Of a DNA stretch of 30,329 bases, positions 1 through 9,455 are shown one piece after another; positions within the stretch are counted from its first letter, which is position 1, and every line of letters begins with the position of its first letter. The notes beneath the pieces are model-generated. The model was not told where the DNA came from. It saw nothing but the letters and a program-made list of their open reading frames with translations, and did no database searches. The position numbers were made by a program, and so were the translations under genes. The stretch lies in NCBI GenBank assembly GCA_050114795.1, contig JASFRS010000006.1:1-30329 (forward strand), given 5' to 3'. Origin of the DNA: JASFRS01 sp050114795. GTDB lineage: Bacteria > Pseudomonadota > Alphaproteobacteria > Sphingomonadales > CAKZYD01.

Positions 1-2216
1 CCGATACCAGCTATTCCCCTGATGATGTGAAATTCATGCAGGACATGATACCGCATCACGCTCAAGCAGTGGAAATGGCAGCACTTGTTAAAAACCGTAC
101 CAACAGACAGGAGCTATTGGACGTTGCGGGGCGTATCGATGCATCGCAAAAAGATGAAATCGCCTTCATGGAGCAATGGCTGGAGCAGCGCGGTGAGGCC
201 GTCAAAGGTCCCGATGGCATGATGCACACATCCCATACCATGTCCGGTATGGCGACCCCCGAGCAGATGGCAGCATTGGCCAGTGCCGAAGGTGTGGACT
301 TTGACCGGATGTTTCTAGAGCTGATGATTAAGCATCATAATGGCGCAGTCAAAATGGTCAAAAACCTGCATAAACACCCAGGTGCCGCCTATGACCCGGT
401 CCTATTTGATTTCACTAATGATATTGTCAATGACCAGACGGCAGAAGTGAAGCGGATGAATGTTTTGCTTGCTAGCCTGTCTAATGATCCTCGGGTTGGT
501 TTATCTGCCGGACTACATGACGCAGGTAGCGCCATTTCAAATTTAAACTTGGTTACATCACTCCCCAAACCTAACGGATTTTTTGACCCGCAAAACCCTG
601 CCGGCCTCCCGCCCCTAAAAACCGACAAGCAAAAACAAAAGGATGACGGTCAGAGTGCTAAAGGAACGGAATGGAGCGAGCGCTCTCCACTTTTAAGCTT
701 TTCCAATACGGATATGGCTTTTGCCGACGATACACTTGTCGTTGGAAGCTATCATGGATTTAATGCCTATAAATTGAACGGCAATGGCGCACCTGAGCAT
801 TATAGTTCAGTCGTCTGCCCTGGTGGGCAAGGCGATGTGTCCATTGTTGGTGATATCCTCATCATGTCTGTTGAACAAACACGTGGGCGCGTGGATTGTG
901 GCTTACAAGGTGTGGCCGAAGATGTGAGTGCAGAACGTTTCCGCGGTCTGCGTATCTTTGACATTAGCGATTTGAAACAGCCCCGACAAGTGGGACAGGT
1001 TCAAACCTGTCGCGGGTCTCATACACATAGCGTTGTATCCCAGGATGACGACAAAATTATCGTCTATAACTCCGGCACCTCGTCCGTGCGGAAGGGAGAG
1101 GAACTCGAAGGCTGCGTCGGGGACGTTCCCGGTGATGATCGCACCGCTTTGTTCCGCATTGACGTGATTGAAATTCCTGTTGATGACCCGTCAAAAGCGC
1201 ACATTGTTGACAGCCCGGCCGTCTTTGCCGATGAGGAAACAGGGCGCATCGCCGGTCTTTGGAAAGGGGGTGACCATGGGGAAAACACCCAAACCACCCG
1301 TCAAACCAATCAATGCCACGACATCACAGTTTTTCCTTCTGCCAAAATCGCGGCAGGGGCTTGTTCCGGCAATGGCATCATCTTTGACATTTCCGACCCG
1401 CTTAACCCAAAGCGTATTGATGATGTGACTGATAAAGGATTTGCTTATTGGCACAGCGCCACATTCAACAACGACGGCACTAAAGTGTTGTTTACGGATG
1501 AATGGGGTGGTGGTGCACGCCCCCGTTGCCGGGCTTCTGACCCTAAATCTTGGGGAGCGGATGCATTTTATGACATTGTCGATGGCAAGTTAGAATATAA
1601 AGGCCACTTCAAATTACCAGCACCACAAACCGAAATGGAAAATTGCGTAGCGCACAATGGCTCCGTCATTCCCGTTCCCGGGCGCGACATCTTTGTTCAG
1701 GCCTGGTATCAAGGCGGGCTTTCAGTGATTGATTTTACAGATTCATCCAATCCCACTGAAATTGCTTATTTCGACCGTGGGCCTATTCATGAAAAGGTCC
1801 GCGTCTTAGGCGGATACTGGTCAACTTATTGGTATAACGGGAAAATCTATGGCAGTGAAATCGCGCGCGGCCTGGATGTATTCAGCTTGAAACCCAGCGA
1901 ATATCTGAGCGCGAATGAAATTGCTGCGGCTGAATTAGCTAATCAAGGGCAAGTGTTCAACCCACAACAGCAATTCCCTGTCACTTGGCCAGCAGAGCCC
2001 GTCGTGGCGAAAGCTTATGTGGACCAACTGGAGCGCTCTGGCGGATTATCAAGCAAAGCTATAGAAGATTTACGGAGCGCATTGAATGCGGCCGATAAAA
2101 GTCTCACGAAAAAAGCTAAAGACCGCAAACTGGCCCAAAGCTTAAAGTCCATGGCCAAAAAACTGGACCATGAGGCTTTAAGCCAGGTTCTTAAAGATAT
2201 CGCTGAAAGGCTTTAG
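1..2216 (+). CDS. DUF305 plus LVIVD-repeat beta-propeller protein, 5' partial
   Basis: The reading frame is open to the left edge: codons before the first GTG (27) encode DTSYSPDD and continue straight into the DUF305 core, so the true start lies outside the window. The N-terminal part carries the two DUF305 helices with paired histidines (MIPHHAQAVEMA near nt 48 and MIKHHNGAVKM near nt 325), a ferritin-like fold often linked to metal handling. From about nt 690 to 1900 follow repeats of the type 'GLRIFDISDLKQP', 'GIIFDISDPLNP' and 'GLSVIDFTDSSNP', which are LVIVD beta-propeller repeats, with conserved His and Cys residues (SHTHS, NQCHD, CVAHNG). The last 80 residues are charged and helical. 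The protein is probably exported, but the signal peptide would be off-window. Biochemical role unknown. It converges on the Tad operon with a 5-nt gap. Confidence 0.88.
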   Translation, partial: DTSYSPDDVKFMQDMIPHHAQAVEMAALVKNRTNRQELLDVAGRIDASQKDEIAFMEQWLEQRGEAVKGPDGMMHTSHTMSGMATPEQMAALASAEGVDFDRMFLELMIKHHNGAVKMVKNLHKHPGAAYDPVLFDFTNDIVNDQTAEVKRMNVLLASLSNDPRVGLSAGLHDAGSAISNLNLVTSLPKPNGFFDPQNPAGLPPLKTDKQKQKDDGQSAKGTEWSERSPLLSFSNTDMAFADDTLVVGSYHGFNAYKLNGNGAPEHYSSVVCPGGQGDVSIVGDILIMSVEQTRGRVDCGLQGVAEDVSAERFRGLRIFDISDLKQPRQVGQVQTCRGSHTHSVVSQDDDKIIVYNSGTSSVRKGEELEGCVGDVPGDDRTALFRIDVIEIPVDDPSKAHIVDSPAVFADEETGRIAGLWKGGDHGENTQTTRQTNQCHDITVFPSAKIAAGACSGNGIIFDISDPLNPKRIDDVTDKGFAYWHSATFNNDGTKVLFTDEWGGGARPRCRASDPKSWGADAFYDIVDGKLEYKGHFKLPAPQTEMENCVAHNGSVIPVPGRDIFVQAWYQGGLSVIDFTDSSNPTEIAYFDRGPIHEKVRVLGGYWSTYWYNGKIYGSEIARGLDVFSLKPSEYLSANEIAAAELANQGQVFNPQQQFPVTWPAEPVVAKAYVDQLERSGGLSSKAIEDLRSALNAADKSLTKKAKDRKLAQSLKSMAKKLDHEALSQVLKDIAERL

Positions 2217-2224
2217 GCCTTTCA
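2204..2224. terminator. Possible bidirectional hairpin at convergent gene ends
   Basis: Arms TGAAAGGC (2204-2211) and GCCTTTCA (2217-2224) are perfect complements around a 5-nt loop. The hairpin spans the stop codons of the two convergent genes. There is no strong T-run on either side, so termination is only a suggestion. Confidence 0.4.
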
Positions 2225-3091
2225 TTCAGGAATACTTTCCGTTTCCTTCAGCGCTTGCAGCATTTCAAGGTTCTTTGCTGCAAGCGCATAGAAGGACGGG
2301 CTTTTCTCCATCGCCCGATTCAGCAAAGCTTCCGCATTTACAAAATCCCCACGCGATAAGGCCGCCACGCCTGCATTATTCAAAAGCGCCCTTAGCTCCT
2401 TAGCATTTGCCCCTGCAAGAGCAGCTACATAATCGCCCTTGAGAGCCATAGCGAGGCGTAAATTCGTACGCGCAACCCCTAAATCATTGCGCAAACGCAG
2501 GGCTTCTGAAAAAGAGTCAATGGCTGCGTTTAAATCCCCGCTCAACAAATAGGAAAAACCGAGATTATTAATAATTTCAGGCCGATTAGGTTGGATCGCG
2601 GAGGCTTGCGCATAAGCTTGCTGCGCCTTCTCATAATCAGCTTCGCGGTCGTAAATAACACCCAATGCGTTCCATGCCCGCCAAAGCTGGGCATCCCCCT
2701 GTGTCGCTGAAAGCAGAGCTTCGGACGCGCCTGCGAAATCACCCGTTTGAATGAGCGAGAGACCGAGGCCCTGATAGACACGAGCTTGAATGCCTTCCTC
2801 ATCCAACAGCCGAGTAAATTCTGCGCCGGACATTTGCGGTGAACCATTAGCGAGATGAAATTCCGCAAGCAACAGCTCATATTGCGCACCGCCCTGCTTT
2901 GCAAGTGCAGCTTGTTCCAACAGGTTTTTAGCAAGGATGAGATTGCCGCTTTCCAGCGCCTTCTCAATATTGGAGAAGTCGACTTCATCGACTAAAGGCG
3001 TTGAAAACGGTGGCTTTGCAACTTCTTCCGTCGCCGTGGATGAACATGCACCAAGCATGAGCATAAAGGAAAAAAAGACAAGATTTTTCAA
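2222..3091 (-). CDS. TPR-repeat lipoprotein of the Tad locus (TadD-like)
   Basis: 289 residues. The N-terminus is a lipoprotein signal with lipobox LGAC (Cys16), so it is probably anchored in a membrane facing the periplasm. The rest is a run of tetratricopeptide helices, for example 'WRAWNALGVIYDREADYEKA' and the following 'PEIINNLGFSYLLSGDLNAA'. Its place at the 3' end of a tad operon matches TadD, a TPR lipoprotein needed for Flp pilus assembly, probably for secretin or pilus-complex stability. The start codon is TTG at 3091. It is favoured because a GGGGGG run lies 7 nt upstream and because later ATGs would remove the signal peptide. The gap to the upstream gene is 31 nt, so it is probably cotranscribed with it. 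Confidence 0.85.
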   Translation of the reverse strand: MKNLVFFSFMLMLGACSSTATEEVAKPPFSTPLVDEVDFSNIEKALESGNLILAKNLLEQAALAKQGGAQYELLLAEFHLANGSPQMSGAEFTRLLDEEGIQARVYQGLGLSLIQTGDFAGASEALLSATQGDAQLWRAWNALGVIYDREADYEKAQQAYAQASAIQPNRPEIINNLGFSYLLSGDLNAAIDSFSEALRLRNDLGVARTNLRLAMALKGDYVAALAGANAKELRALLNNAGVAALSRGDFVNAEALLNRAMEKSPSFYALAAKNLEMLQALKETESIPE

Positions 3092-3122
3092 GGCGCTGCC
3101 CCCCAGCTAAACTCTTGATCGG

Positions 3123-4199
3123 TCAGAGCATAACAGACTTTTGCAATTGTGTGTCAAATTCTTGTGCATCACCGCCCAAACGCAGCCGCAAATCGGTCCG
3201 CAATTTGGTGCTTTCTGCAAATTTGACTTTGAAAGGCAATGTTTTTGCTAAAGCTTCCGCATCGTCACGGTGACTTGGCGCATAGAATAAAGTGGTCTCC
3301 ATAAAGCTAAAATGCCGTGCATTCGTCAGATGCTTGACCTTCACTTCCGTGGTCTTGAGATATCCACGCATCCGCGCCGCCATACCACGTACACCAGCAC
3401 CATTTGAAACTTCCACAGTCGCAGAAGCCAATTTCACAGTCGCACTGCGCTGACGAACAGCAGCCATCATCACCGGCGGCTCGGGCTTTCTCGTGACAAT
3501 ATGAATGACTGAAGGTCTATGGCTACGTTTAATTGGGGCGGCAAGGCTTGGATCCACATCCGCCTTCATAGCGGTACGAATAAACCCGGCATCAGGCCTT
3601 AGAACTAGCCTTTGCACGCCCCTGCTAACCCGCACCAGCATTGGTCTGGGCTTTTGCTCAGCCCGCAGGTCCAAAGCTCTGGTCGCACGTCTTGCCAGCT
3701 CAAGATTATCCGTCATCATATTCGCTTGAACCAGCAGGGCCTCCGCTTCATGCGGTTTATTTTGCAACAACAACGAATACCCAAAATTATTGAGTGCCAC
3801 GCGGTCATCTGGGTTGGCTTTCAAGGCCTCCTTGTAAAAGCGGCGGCTTAAATCGAAACGCCCGATTTTATCATAGGCCACAGCAAGACCATTCATTGCC
3901 TTGGTATCGGAACGATCCATCTGATAACGCTTAAGGTAATAATCCGCAGCGAGGCCATAATGTCCGGCGGTTAAGAACCGCGCCCCTGGGTCATCCGTAG
4001 CCTCATCCTGCCCGGTCATCTGCTTCATCAACTTTGCCCTGCAGGCTTTAATGTCTTGCCCCTCACAAGCGCTGCCACGTTCAACAACTTTGATATCGGT
4101 TTGCACCTCATCACCAGCAAAAGCCGGGGTGATTTGGAGCGCAACAAAGGCAACACCTGTTAAGGCAAATGACTTCAATCGGTTTTTTGAGCGTTTCAT
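3123..4199 (-). CDS. Periplasmic TPR protein with LytR_C-like C-terminus, Tad locus
   Basis: 358 residues from the ATG at 4199. A TTG 15 nt further upstream is possible, but the ATG has GAGGGG seven nt upstream and sits 1 nt after the tadC stop. A Sec signal peptide ends around 'TPAFAG'. TPR helices follow ('KAMNGLAVAYDKIGRFDLS', 'DRVALNNFGYSLLLQNKPHEA'), then a basic linker. The C-terminal part starts with 'VEVSNGAGVRGMAARM' and contains 'TTLFYAPSHRDDAEALAK', the pattern of the LytR/CpsA C-terminal domain (LytR_C), a small domain found on envelope proteins. TPR plus LytR_C-like proteins are seen next to tadC in some proteobacterial Tad loci. The function in pilus biogenesis is not established. 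Domain assignments are by eye. Confidence 0.82.
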   Translation of the reverse strand: MKRSKNRLKSFALTGVAFVALQITPAFAGDEVQTDIKVVERGSACEGQDIKACRAKLMKQMTGQDEATDDPGARFLTAGHYGLAADYYLKRYQMDRSDTKAMNGLAVAYDKIGRFDLSRRFYKEALKANPDDRVALNNFGYSLLLQNKPHEAEALLVQANMMTDNLELARRATRALDLRAEQKPRPMLVRVSRGVQRLVLRPDAGFIRTAMKADVDPSLAAPIKRSHRPSVIHIVTRKPEPPVMMAAVRQRSATVKLASATVEVSNGAGVRGMAARMRGYLKTTEVKVKHLTNARHFSFMETTLFYAPSHRDDAEALAKTLPFKVKFAESTKLRTDLRLRLGGDAQEFDTQLQKSVML

Positions 4200-4200
4200 G

Positions 4201-5199
4201 TCATGACCCCTCAATATTCCCGTAAAGTGCAGGCAGCACTTTGCGGATAATCACGATAATGCCAGGCAGTAACACCGCACCAACCATCACCGGCAGGATG
4301 AAAAACATCAGCGGTACAGTCAGAAGCACCGGCAAACGGTGCGCCTTTTCCTCAGCCCGCATCATGCGTTTTTCCCGCATTTCTGCGGAATAGACATTGA
4401 GCGACTGCGCAACACTTGCGCCTAATTTGTCAGATTGGATGAGCAGTGCCACGAAGGACCTCAGCTCCTCTACGCCCGTACGCTCCGCCATACGCCGCAG
4501 AGCTTCTTCCCTGGATTGACCGGCACGCAGCTCGACCGCCACAACGGCGAATTCTTCTGATAATAATGGGTGAGCGCGCCATAGCTCCTTACCGACACGG
4601 TTGAAGCTTGCATCAATACCCAGACCTGCTTCCACACAGACAGTCATCAAATCAAGTGCATCTGGGAACGCATTTATGATTTCCCGTTCCCGCTTGGCGA
4701 TACGCTGCATCAGCCAGAGCTTTGGAGAATAAAGCCCAAAGGCCAGTAAAATCAGCGCGACAAACAGCACATTAGCTATATCCACCGCGCGACTTAGTTC
4801 CGGCGAAAAATAGAGATATGTCGCGGGCAACCCAATCGCTAAAACCGTACGTGTTAGGATAAAAATATAAGGCGCGGCCGGACTTCTCACACCCGCCTTC
4901 ACCATTTGCTGGCGTAAAAGGCTGATATTTTTCGGATCACCCATAAGGTCACTTTTGGCAACTTTATCGATGAAACGGCTCCAGACATCTGCATTACTTT
5001 TATCGCGCAGACGGAGTTGGACGGGCGGCTGTTCCTCCACCCCCACATGCTCAATGCGCCGACGCACGGCATAACGCGAGGCCATATAACTTTGTAGCGC
5101 CAAGGTCACAAAGATGATGGCCGCAAAGATACAGGCGAGAAGCGCATAATATTGAATAGATCCGCCTTCGAATGAAATCATGTTTAATAGACCACTCAT
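4201..5199 (-). CDS. tadC: Tad inner-membrane platform protein TadC
   Basis: 332 residues with a type II secretion F domain in the cytoplasmic middle ('INAFPDALDLMTVCVEAGLGIDASF', then 'SFVALLIQSDKLGASVAQSL'). It is flanked by hydrophobic segments at the N-terminus (about residues 15-37), at about 110-150, and at the C-terminus (about 290-320). TadB and TadC form the inner-membrane platform on which the TadA ATPase acts to extrude Flp pilin. The ATG start has a GAGG motif about 5 nt upstream. It follows tadB with a 7-nt gap and precedes the TPR/LytR_C gene by 1 nt, so it is translationally coupled in the operon. Length and order (tadA-tadB-tadC) are typical of the family. Confidence 0.95.
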   Translation of the reverse strand: MSGLLNMISFEGGSIQYYALLACIFAAIIFVTLALQSYMASRYAVRRRIEHVGVEEQPPVQLRLRDKSNADVWSRFIDKVAKSDLMGDPKNISLLRQQMVKAGVRSPAAPYIFILTRTVLAIGLPATYLYFSPELSRAVDIANVLFVALILLAFGLYSPKLWLMQRIAKREREIINAFPDALDLMTVCVEAGLGIDASFNRVGKELWRAHPLLSEEFAVVAVELRAGQSREEALRRMAERTGVEELRSFVALLIQSDKLGASVAQSLNVYSAEMREKRMMRAEEKAHRLPVLLTVPLMFFILPVMVGAVLLPGIIVIIRKVLPALYGNIEGS

Positions 5200-5206
5200 A
5201 AGCGCC

Positions 5207-6205
5207 TCACACCTTGATTTGAACCATGCGGCGGATGACCATCACGCCGATGACATAATTGACCAAAATACCGATGGCGATCGGCCAGAATAGCGGATCA
5301 TCAATAACGCGCAGATAGAATTTCGGTTGAAATGTAATGATCAGCAGGACTGTTAGGACCGGCAACACACTCAGTAGAACGGCTGAAATACGCGCTTCAC
5401 TGGATAGCGCTTTAACTTTACGTCCCAGAGTAAAGCGGGCCCGAATGACCTGAGATAGCTGGCTCAAAACTTCAGCCAGATTACCTCCGGTTTCCACTTG
5501 AATGGAGACGGAGACCGCGAAATAACGCACATCTTCCAGTTCGACACGTTCAGCCAGATTATCAAGCGCCTGGCGGAAGTCGAGACCATAGGTAATTTCA
5601 TCAGCCATAATGCCAAACTCAGTGCCTAAAGGGTCCCCCATTTCCTGTGTGACCAACTCCACCGCAGCGGCAACCGGATGGCCGGCGCGCAGGGCGCGAA
5701 CCATGACATCCAAAGATACCGGGAATTGTTCGGCAAATTTGTTCAACCGACGTTGATGTAAATGGTGCAGGATTAGAACGGGTAAAGCGATACCACCCAA
5801 AAAGGCTGCTGCCGTAGTGGCAGGTAAAGCAGCCAAACCCAGATTTAACTGGGGTTGAAGCAAAACCGGCGTGGCAATGAAAAAGATTAATAAGGTAGCC
5901 AGCGCCATCCAGATCAATATACGGGTCGGCTTTACAGCTATGCCCGCGCCATGAACCATCTTTTCAAGACGGAAATAATAAGGGGCCAACCAGCCAATAT
6001 TATTCACCCAATCAGGTGGCCTTGACCACAAAGCGTTATAGACAGAACGTGGGTCCCGCCCTTCACTTAACATACGCAAACGGCGGTTGACGCTTACTTT
6101 GCCCCTTCTGCCTGAGGAATAGATATAGAGAAACGCCTCTACCAGCAGCAGTGCTGCAAAGAACACCGTGCCATATAGGAATATCGGATGTTCTATGAAA
6201 TTCAT
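5207..6205 (-). CDS. tadB: Tad inner-membrane platform protein TadB
   Basis: 332 residues. Membrane segments lie at residues 8-30, about 105-160 and 270-330, with a T2SSF domain between them ('FPVSLDVMVRALRAGHPVAAAVEL' and 'YFAVSVSIQVETGGNLAEVLSQL'). It pairs with TadC to form the platform of the Tad secretion machine. Its ATG overlaps the tadA stop by one base (TGATG), a sign of translational coupling. The order tadA-tadB-tadC and the length agree with the family. Confidence 0.95.
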   Translation of the reverse strand: MNFIEHPIFLYGTVFFAALLLVEAFLYIYSSGRRGKVSVNRRLRMLSEGRDPRSVYNALWSRPPDWVNNIGWLAPYYFRLEKMVHGAGIAVKPTRILIWMALATLLIFFIATPVLLQPQLNLGLAALPATTAAAFLGGIALPVLILHHLHQRRLNKFAEQFPVSLDVMVRALRAGHPVAAAVELVTQEMGDPLGTEFGIMADEITYGLDFRQALDNLAERVELEDVRYFAVSVSIQVETGGNLAEVLSQLSQVIRARFTLGRKVKALSSEARISAVLLSVLPVLTVLLIITFQPKFYLRVIDDPLFWPIAIGILVNYVIGVMVIRRMVQIKV

Positions 6206-7584
6206 CAGACTGCCTCCAAAACCCTATTGGGATCAAAGATATGATTGGGTAACTCAATGCCACGGGATTTTACTTCCTCTAGGAATTTTGGACGAATACC
6301 AGTGGCTTCGAACTTGCCGTGAATATTGCCGTCCGCATCTGTTGAGATGCGTTTAAAGACGAAAATATCCTGCATGGTAATGACATTGCCTTCCATGCCG
6401 ACAATTTCACTCAAGCTGGTTAAGCGACGACGGCCATCGCTTAAACGCTGCAGCTGGATCACTACATGAATGGCTGAGGCAATCTGGCTGCGCACAGCGG
6501 ACGGTGCGATATCAATGCCGCTCATCCCGACCATTTGTTCCAAACGTGATAAGGCATCACGACAGCTGTTGGCATGGATCGTAGTCATGGAGCCTTCATG
6601 GCCCGTATTCATAGCCTGGAGCATGTCAAAGGCTTCGCCCGCACGCACCTCACCGACGATGATCCGGTCCGGCCGCATCCGCAGAGCGTTTTTTACCAAC
6701 TCGCGCTGCGTAATTTCTCCACGCCCTTCAATATTAGGCGGGCGAGTTTCAAGACGCCCAACATGGAATTGCTGCAATTGAAGCTCTGCAGAGTCTTCAA
6801 TGGTGATGATACGTTCAGACCCGTCAATATTGGCGGACATAGCATTCAGCAATGTGGTTTTACCAGCACCCGTCCCACCGGAAATCAAGACGTTCCGCCT
6901 CGAAGCCACGACTGCTTTCAGCACCTCGGCAATTTCTGCAGGCACACTGCCCAATGCGATCAAGCGATCCATATCAATGGGCACTTTGGCGAATTTCCGG
7001 ATGGACAATAAGGGTCCATCCACAGCCAAAGGCGGCACAATCGCATTCACACGAGAACCATCAGGCAAGCGCGCATCAACCATGGGCTGAGATTCATCAA
7101 TCCGACGGCCAACACGGTTCACGATTTTGGAAATAATCCGCAACAGATGCTGGTCGTCTTTGAACACCACACGGGTAAAATCGAGCTTACCTTCCCGTTC
7201 AACAAAGACTTGGCGATGCGTGTTGACTAAGATATCAGATACCCGTGGGTCTTTAAGCAAAGGCTCAATCGGGCCAAGGCCTAGCAACTCATCCATGATA
7301 TCGTCGGTCAGGCTTTCACGCTCGGTCGCATTTAGGGGCTCATTTTGCTCCGCGAGCAGCTCATTAACGATTTCAGCGATTTGAGCGCGTAGCTCAGTCG
7401 GCGACATCTGATCAATCAATGACAATTTAATCATTGATAAAATCCGCCGATGGAGATTGACCTTCAGATCCGTGTGTAACGGATCGCCCGCATCAACAGC
7501 ATGAAGCTGCTCGACGCCTTTTAGATCATCCTTCGCAGCAGGCTTTGGAGCCTCGGCTGCTTTTTCTGTGGATTGCCAAAACAT
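6205..7584 (-). CDS. tadA: Tad pilus assembly ATPase TadA/CpaF
   Basis: 459 residues from the ATG at 7584; an AGGGGG run lies 8 nt upstream, preferable to the TTG two codons earlier. This is a type II/IV secretion hexameric ATPase. Walker A GGTGAGKTT is at about residues 236-244. The Walker B region has 'IITIEDSAEL'. The Asp and His boxes are seen in 'RPDRIIVGEVRAGEAFDML' and 'GHEGSMTTIHANS'. The N-terminal 100 residues are the helical CpaF-type region. The enzyme powers Flp pilus extension, and in some species retraction, at the cytoplasmic face of TadB/TadC. It lies between cpaE (16-nt gap) and tadB (1-nt overlap). Confidence 0.97.
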   Translation of the reverse strand: MFWQSTEKAAEAPKPAAKDDLKGVEQLHAVDAGDPLHTDLKVNLHRRILSMIKLSLIDQMSPTELRAQIAEIVNELLAEQNEPLNATERESLTDDIMDELLGLGPIEPLLKDPRVSDILVNTHRQVFVEREGKLDFTRVVFKDDQHLLRIISKIVNRVGRRIDESQPMVDARLPDGSRVNAIVPPLAVDGPLLSIRKFAKVPIDMDRLIALGSVPAEIAEVLKAVVASRRNVLISGGTGAGKTTLLNAMSANIDGSERIITIEDSAELQLQQFHVGRLETRPPNIEGRGEITQRELVKNALRMRPDRIIVGEVRAGEAFDMLQAMNTGHEGSMTTIHANSCRDALSRLEQMVGMSGIDIAPSAVRSQIASAIHVVIQLQRLSDGRRRLTSLSEIVGMEGNVITMQDIFVFKRISTDADGNIHGKFEATGIRPKFLEEVKSRGIELPNHIFDPNRVLEAV

Positions 7585-7600
7585 GATCAAAGCCCCCTAA

Positions 7601-8815
7601 TTACGCCACATGAACATCGGCTTCGCTGAGCGCACACTGTTGGCCCAGGTGATAAATCGCCTGCTCATATTTGCTGTTACGGTTAAATTGAGATACGGGC
7701 AGACCCGCATTCAAAGCCTTGGACACCAGGTCATAGTCATTTGGAATGGTGTCCGTGAAATCGCGGCCTAAGCATTTTTTATAATCGTCGAGACCGATAT
7801 CCCCGAAAAGCTTCTTACGATAGCGGTTGGCGACCAGCCGCAATGGCTTGATCGACAAATCCTGATTATCCAACATGGCAAGCTGACGTTTGGTCTGATT
7901 AACGTTGTAAATCGACGTTTCTGTAATCAGAACAATGTCATCGCTTAATTGCAGCGCCCTGTTCGTCCATTCATTCCAAACGCCCGGCAGGTCAATAAGG
8001 ACAATATCAAATTCCTGCTTGGCGATAGATAAGATGGTCTCAACAAGAGCCGAATTCAGGGTCTCAAGTGGTACAATCTGCGGCGGTGCTGCCAAGACAT
8101 GCACACCGCTTTCATGGCGGGCCATGATCGAACGCAGCAAAGCACCATCCATTTTCCCTTCATAACGTGTTAAATCCAGCATATTGCGCTTCGGCAGCAG
8201 ATCCATATAAAGCGCCGTCGCACCAGACTGAAGGTCGAAGTCAATAATACAAATCTTCTTTTCTTCATGGCGGGATGCCAGAACATGAGCCATTTGCACG
8301 ACCGTTGCTGTGGCCCCTACCCCACCACCACCTTTTAAGAAGGAAATGATTTTGCCTTTTTGATTGTAACCACCGCCACCGCGATGCGTCGGCATATGAT
8401 GGCGCGCTTTTTCAAGGGCAATCAGTAGCGCAGATTGGCTGACAGGCTGCGGTAACACATCAACCGCACCCGCATTTAATAACGCCCTGGTTGTCGCCAG
8501 ATTGACATCTTCGCAAGTGGCAATCACAGGGTGATCTTTGAATGAGGTCTCACATAATTTGCGAAAACATTCGAGATCAGCTTCGTCATTGGCATCAACC
8601 TCCAGGATGAAGACATCAGCCTGCTCCAGATTGCGAACTTCACCGTTGAGCTGCCCCAATGAGCCTAAGCACATTTCAAATTGGACGTCGCCAAGGCTTT
8701 CCGCCACAAGACGGATTTCATCGCCGACCGTCTGGCTTTTCAGCACAGCAGCAACGCGTGCGTGATCGCTTAACTCATCACTTTTGAAAGCTGGAAACTC
8801 TAAGCATTCTTTCAC
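7601..8815 (-). CDS. cpaE: Pilus localisation ATPase CpaE/TadZ
   Basis: A receiver-like N-terminal domain of about 140 residues ('ADVFILEVDANDEADLECF') is followed by a ParA/MinD-type ATPase domain. The P-loop is the deviant TadZ form KGGGGVGATAT, with Ala where canonical Walker A has the second Lys. 'KICIIDFDLQSG' and 'DIVLIDLPGVWNEW' supply the following motifs. CpaE/TadZ marks the cell pole for Tad assembly. I choose GTG at 8815 because GGAGGG sits exactly 7 nt upstream. An in-frame ATG at 8830, which would add five residues, has no Shine-Dalgarno sequence. The alternative start remains possible. Confidence 0.92.
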   Translation of the reverse strand: MKECLEFPAFKSDELSDHARVAAVLKSQTVGDEIRLVAESLGDVQFEMCLGSLGQLNGEVRNLEQADVFILEVDANDEADLECFRKLCETSFKDHPVIATCEDVNLATTRALLNAGAVDVLPQPVSQSALLIALEKARHHMPTHRGGGGYNQKGKIISFLKGGGGVGATATVVQMAHVLASRHEEKKICIIDFDLQSGATALYMDLLPKRNMLDLTRYEGKMDGALLRSIMARHESGVHVLAAPPQIVPLETLNSALVETILSIAKQEFDIVLIDLPGVWNEWTNRALQLSDDIVLITETSIYNVNQTKRQLAMLDNQDLSIKPLRLVANRYRKKLFGDIGLDDYKKCLGRDFTDTIPNDYDLVSKALNAGLPVSQFNRNSKYEQAIYHLGQQCALSEADVHVA

Positions 8816-8833
8816 TTTGCGACCCTCCATGGC

Positions 8834-9454
8834 TCAAGAGCCATAATCTTCACCGGTTAGCGTCGTGGCATATGCCGGCAGGTTTACGGAACCGAGGCCA
8901 AGGAGCGTCGGTGTTACAAAATCAAAAGTCATGCCCGTCAATCGCACTGTGACCGTGGGCGAGTAATCCGGACCAAATGGGTTGCCAGCAAAGCCCAGCC
9001 CAACGTGGCGATAAGTAATCGTCACATTTTCCGGCTGGATTTGCGGCATCATCATCTGCATACGGAAAACAATGTCTTCGAAAGCGGTATCGTCTGTTGA
9101 TTCATTGGGCAAAGCAGCGCAATTACCGCCTGCTGTTTCCGTGCAGGTGCAGGTCGTGCTGGTGCATGTGACCTCGCCCAAGGCCAAGGGGCCCAAGCGT
9201 TCTCCATTTCCAACAGCGACACCTGCATCAATGGCGTCAAAATCCTGCAATGTCGGGTAAACAGGAAGGGCCACCACTGCATAGCGGGCGCCCACCTGCG
9301 TGGCCTTTTCAGCCACATTATATGTGTACCAAAGCCGACCAAAATCCAGGATGGCAAAGAAGATGACGAAGAAGAACAAGGCCACAATGGCGAGTTCCAC
9401 CGCTGCCGCGCCGTCTTCCCGCTTTAAAAGTTGATATGGAGAGCGCATATTCAT
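8834..9454 (-). CDS. TadE/TadF-type pseudopilin, second copy
   Basis: 206 residues from the ATG at 9454, which has GGAGA 5 nt upstream and starts 1 nt after the preceding stop; a longer form would run into the upstream gene. The N-terminus has a Tad prepilin-peptidase site, DG followed by AAAVEL with Glu at +5, then a single hydrophobic helix ending near 'FAILDFGRLWYTYN'. The remainder is extracytoplasmic with several Cys (CTSTTCTCTETAGGNC). TadE and TadF are minor pseudopilins processed by the same peptidase as Flp pilin. I cannot separate TadE from TadF for this copy. Confidence 0.88.
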   Translation of the reverse strand: MNMRSPYQLLKREDGAAAVELAIVALFFFVIFFAILDFGRLWYTYNVAEKATQVGARYAVVALPVYPTLQDFDAIDAGVAVGNGERLGPLALGEVTCTSTTCTCTETAGGNCAALPNESTDDTAFEDIVFRMQMMMPQIQPENVTITYRHVGLGFAGNPFGPDYSPTVTVRLTGMTFDFVTPTLLGLGSVNLPAYATTLTGEDYGS

Positions 9455-9455
9455 G

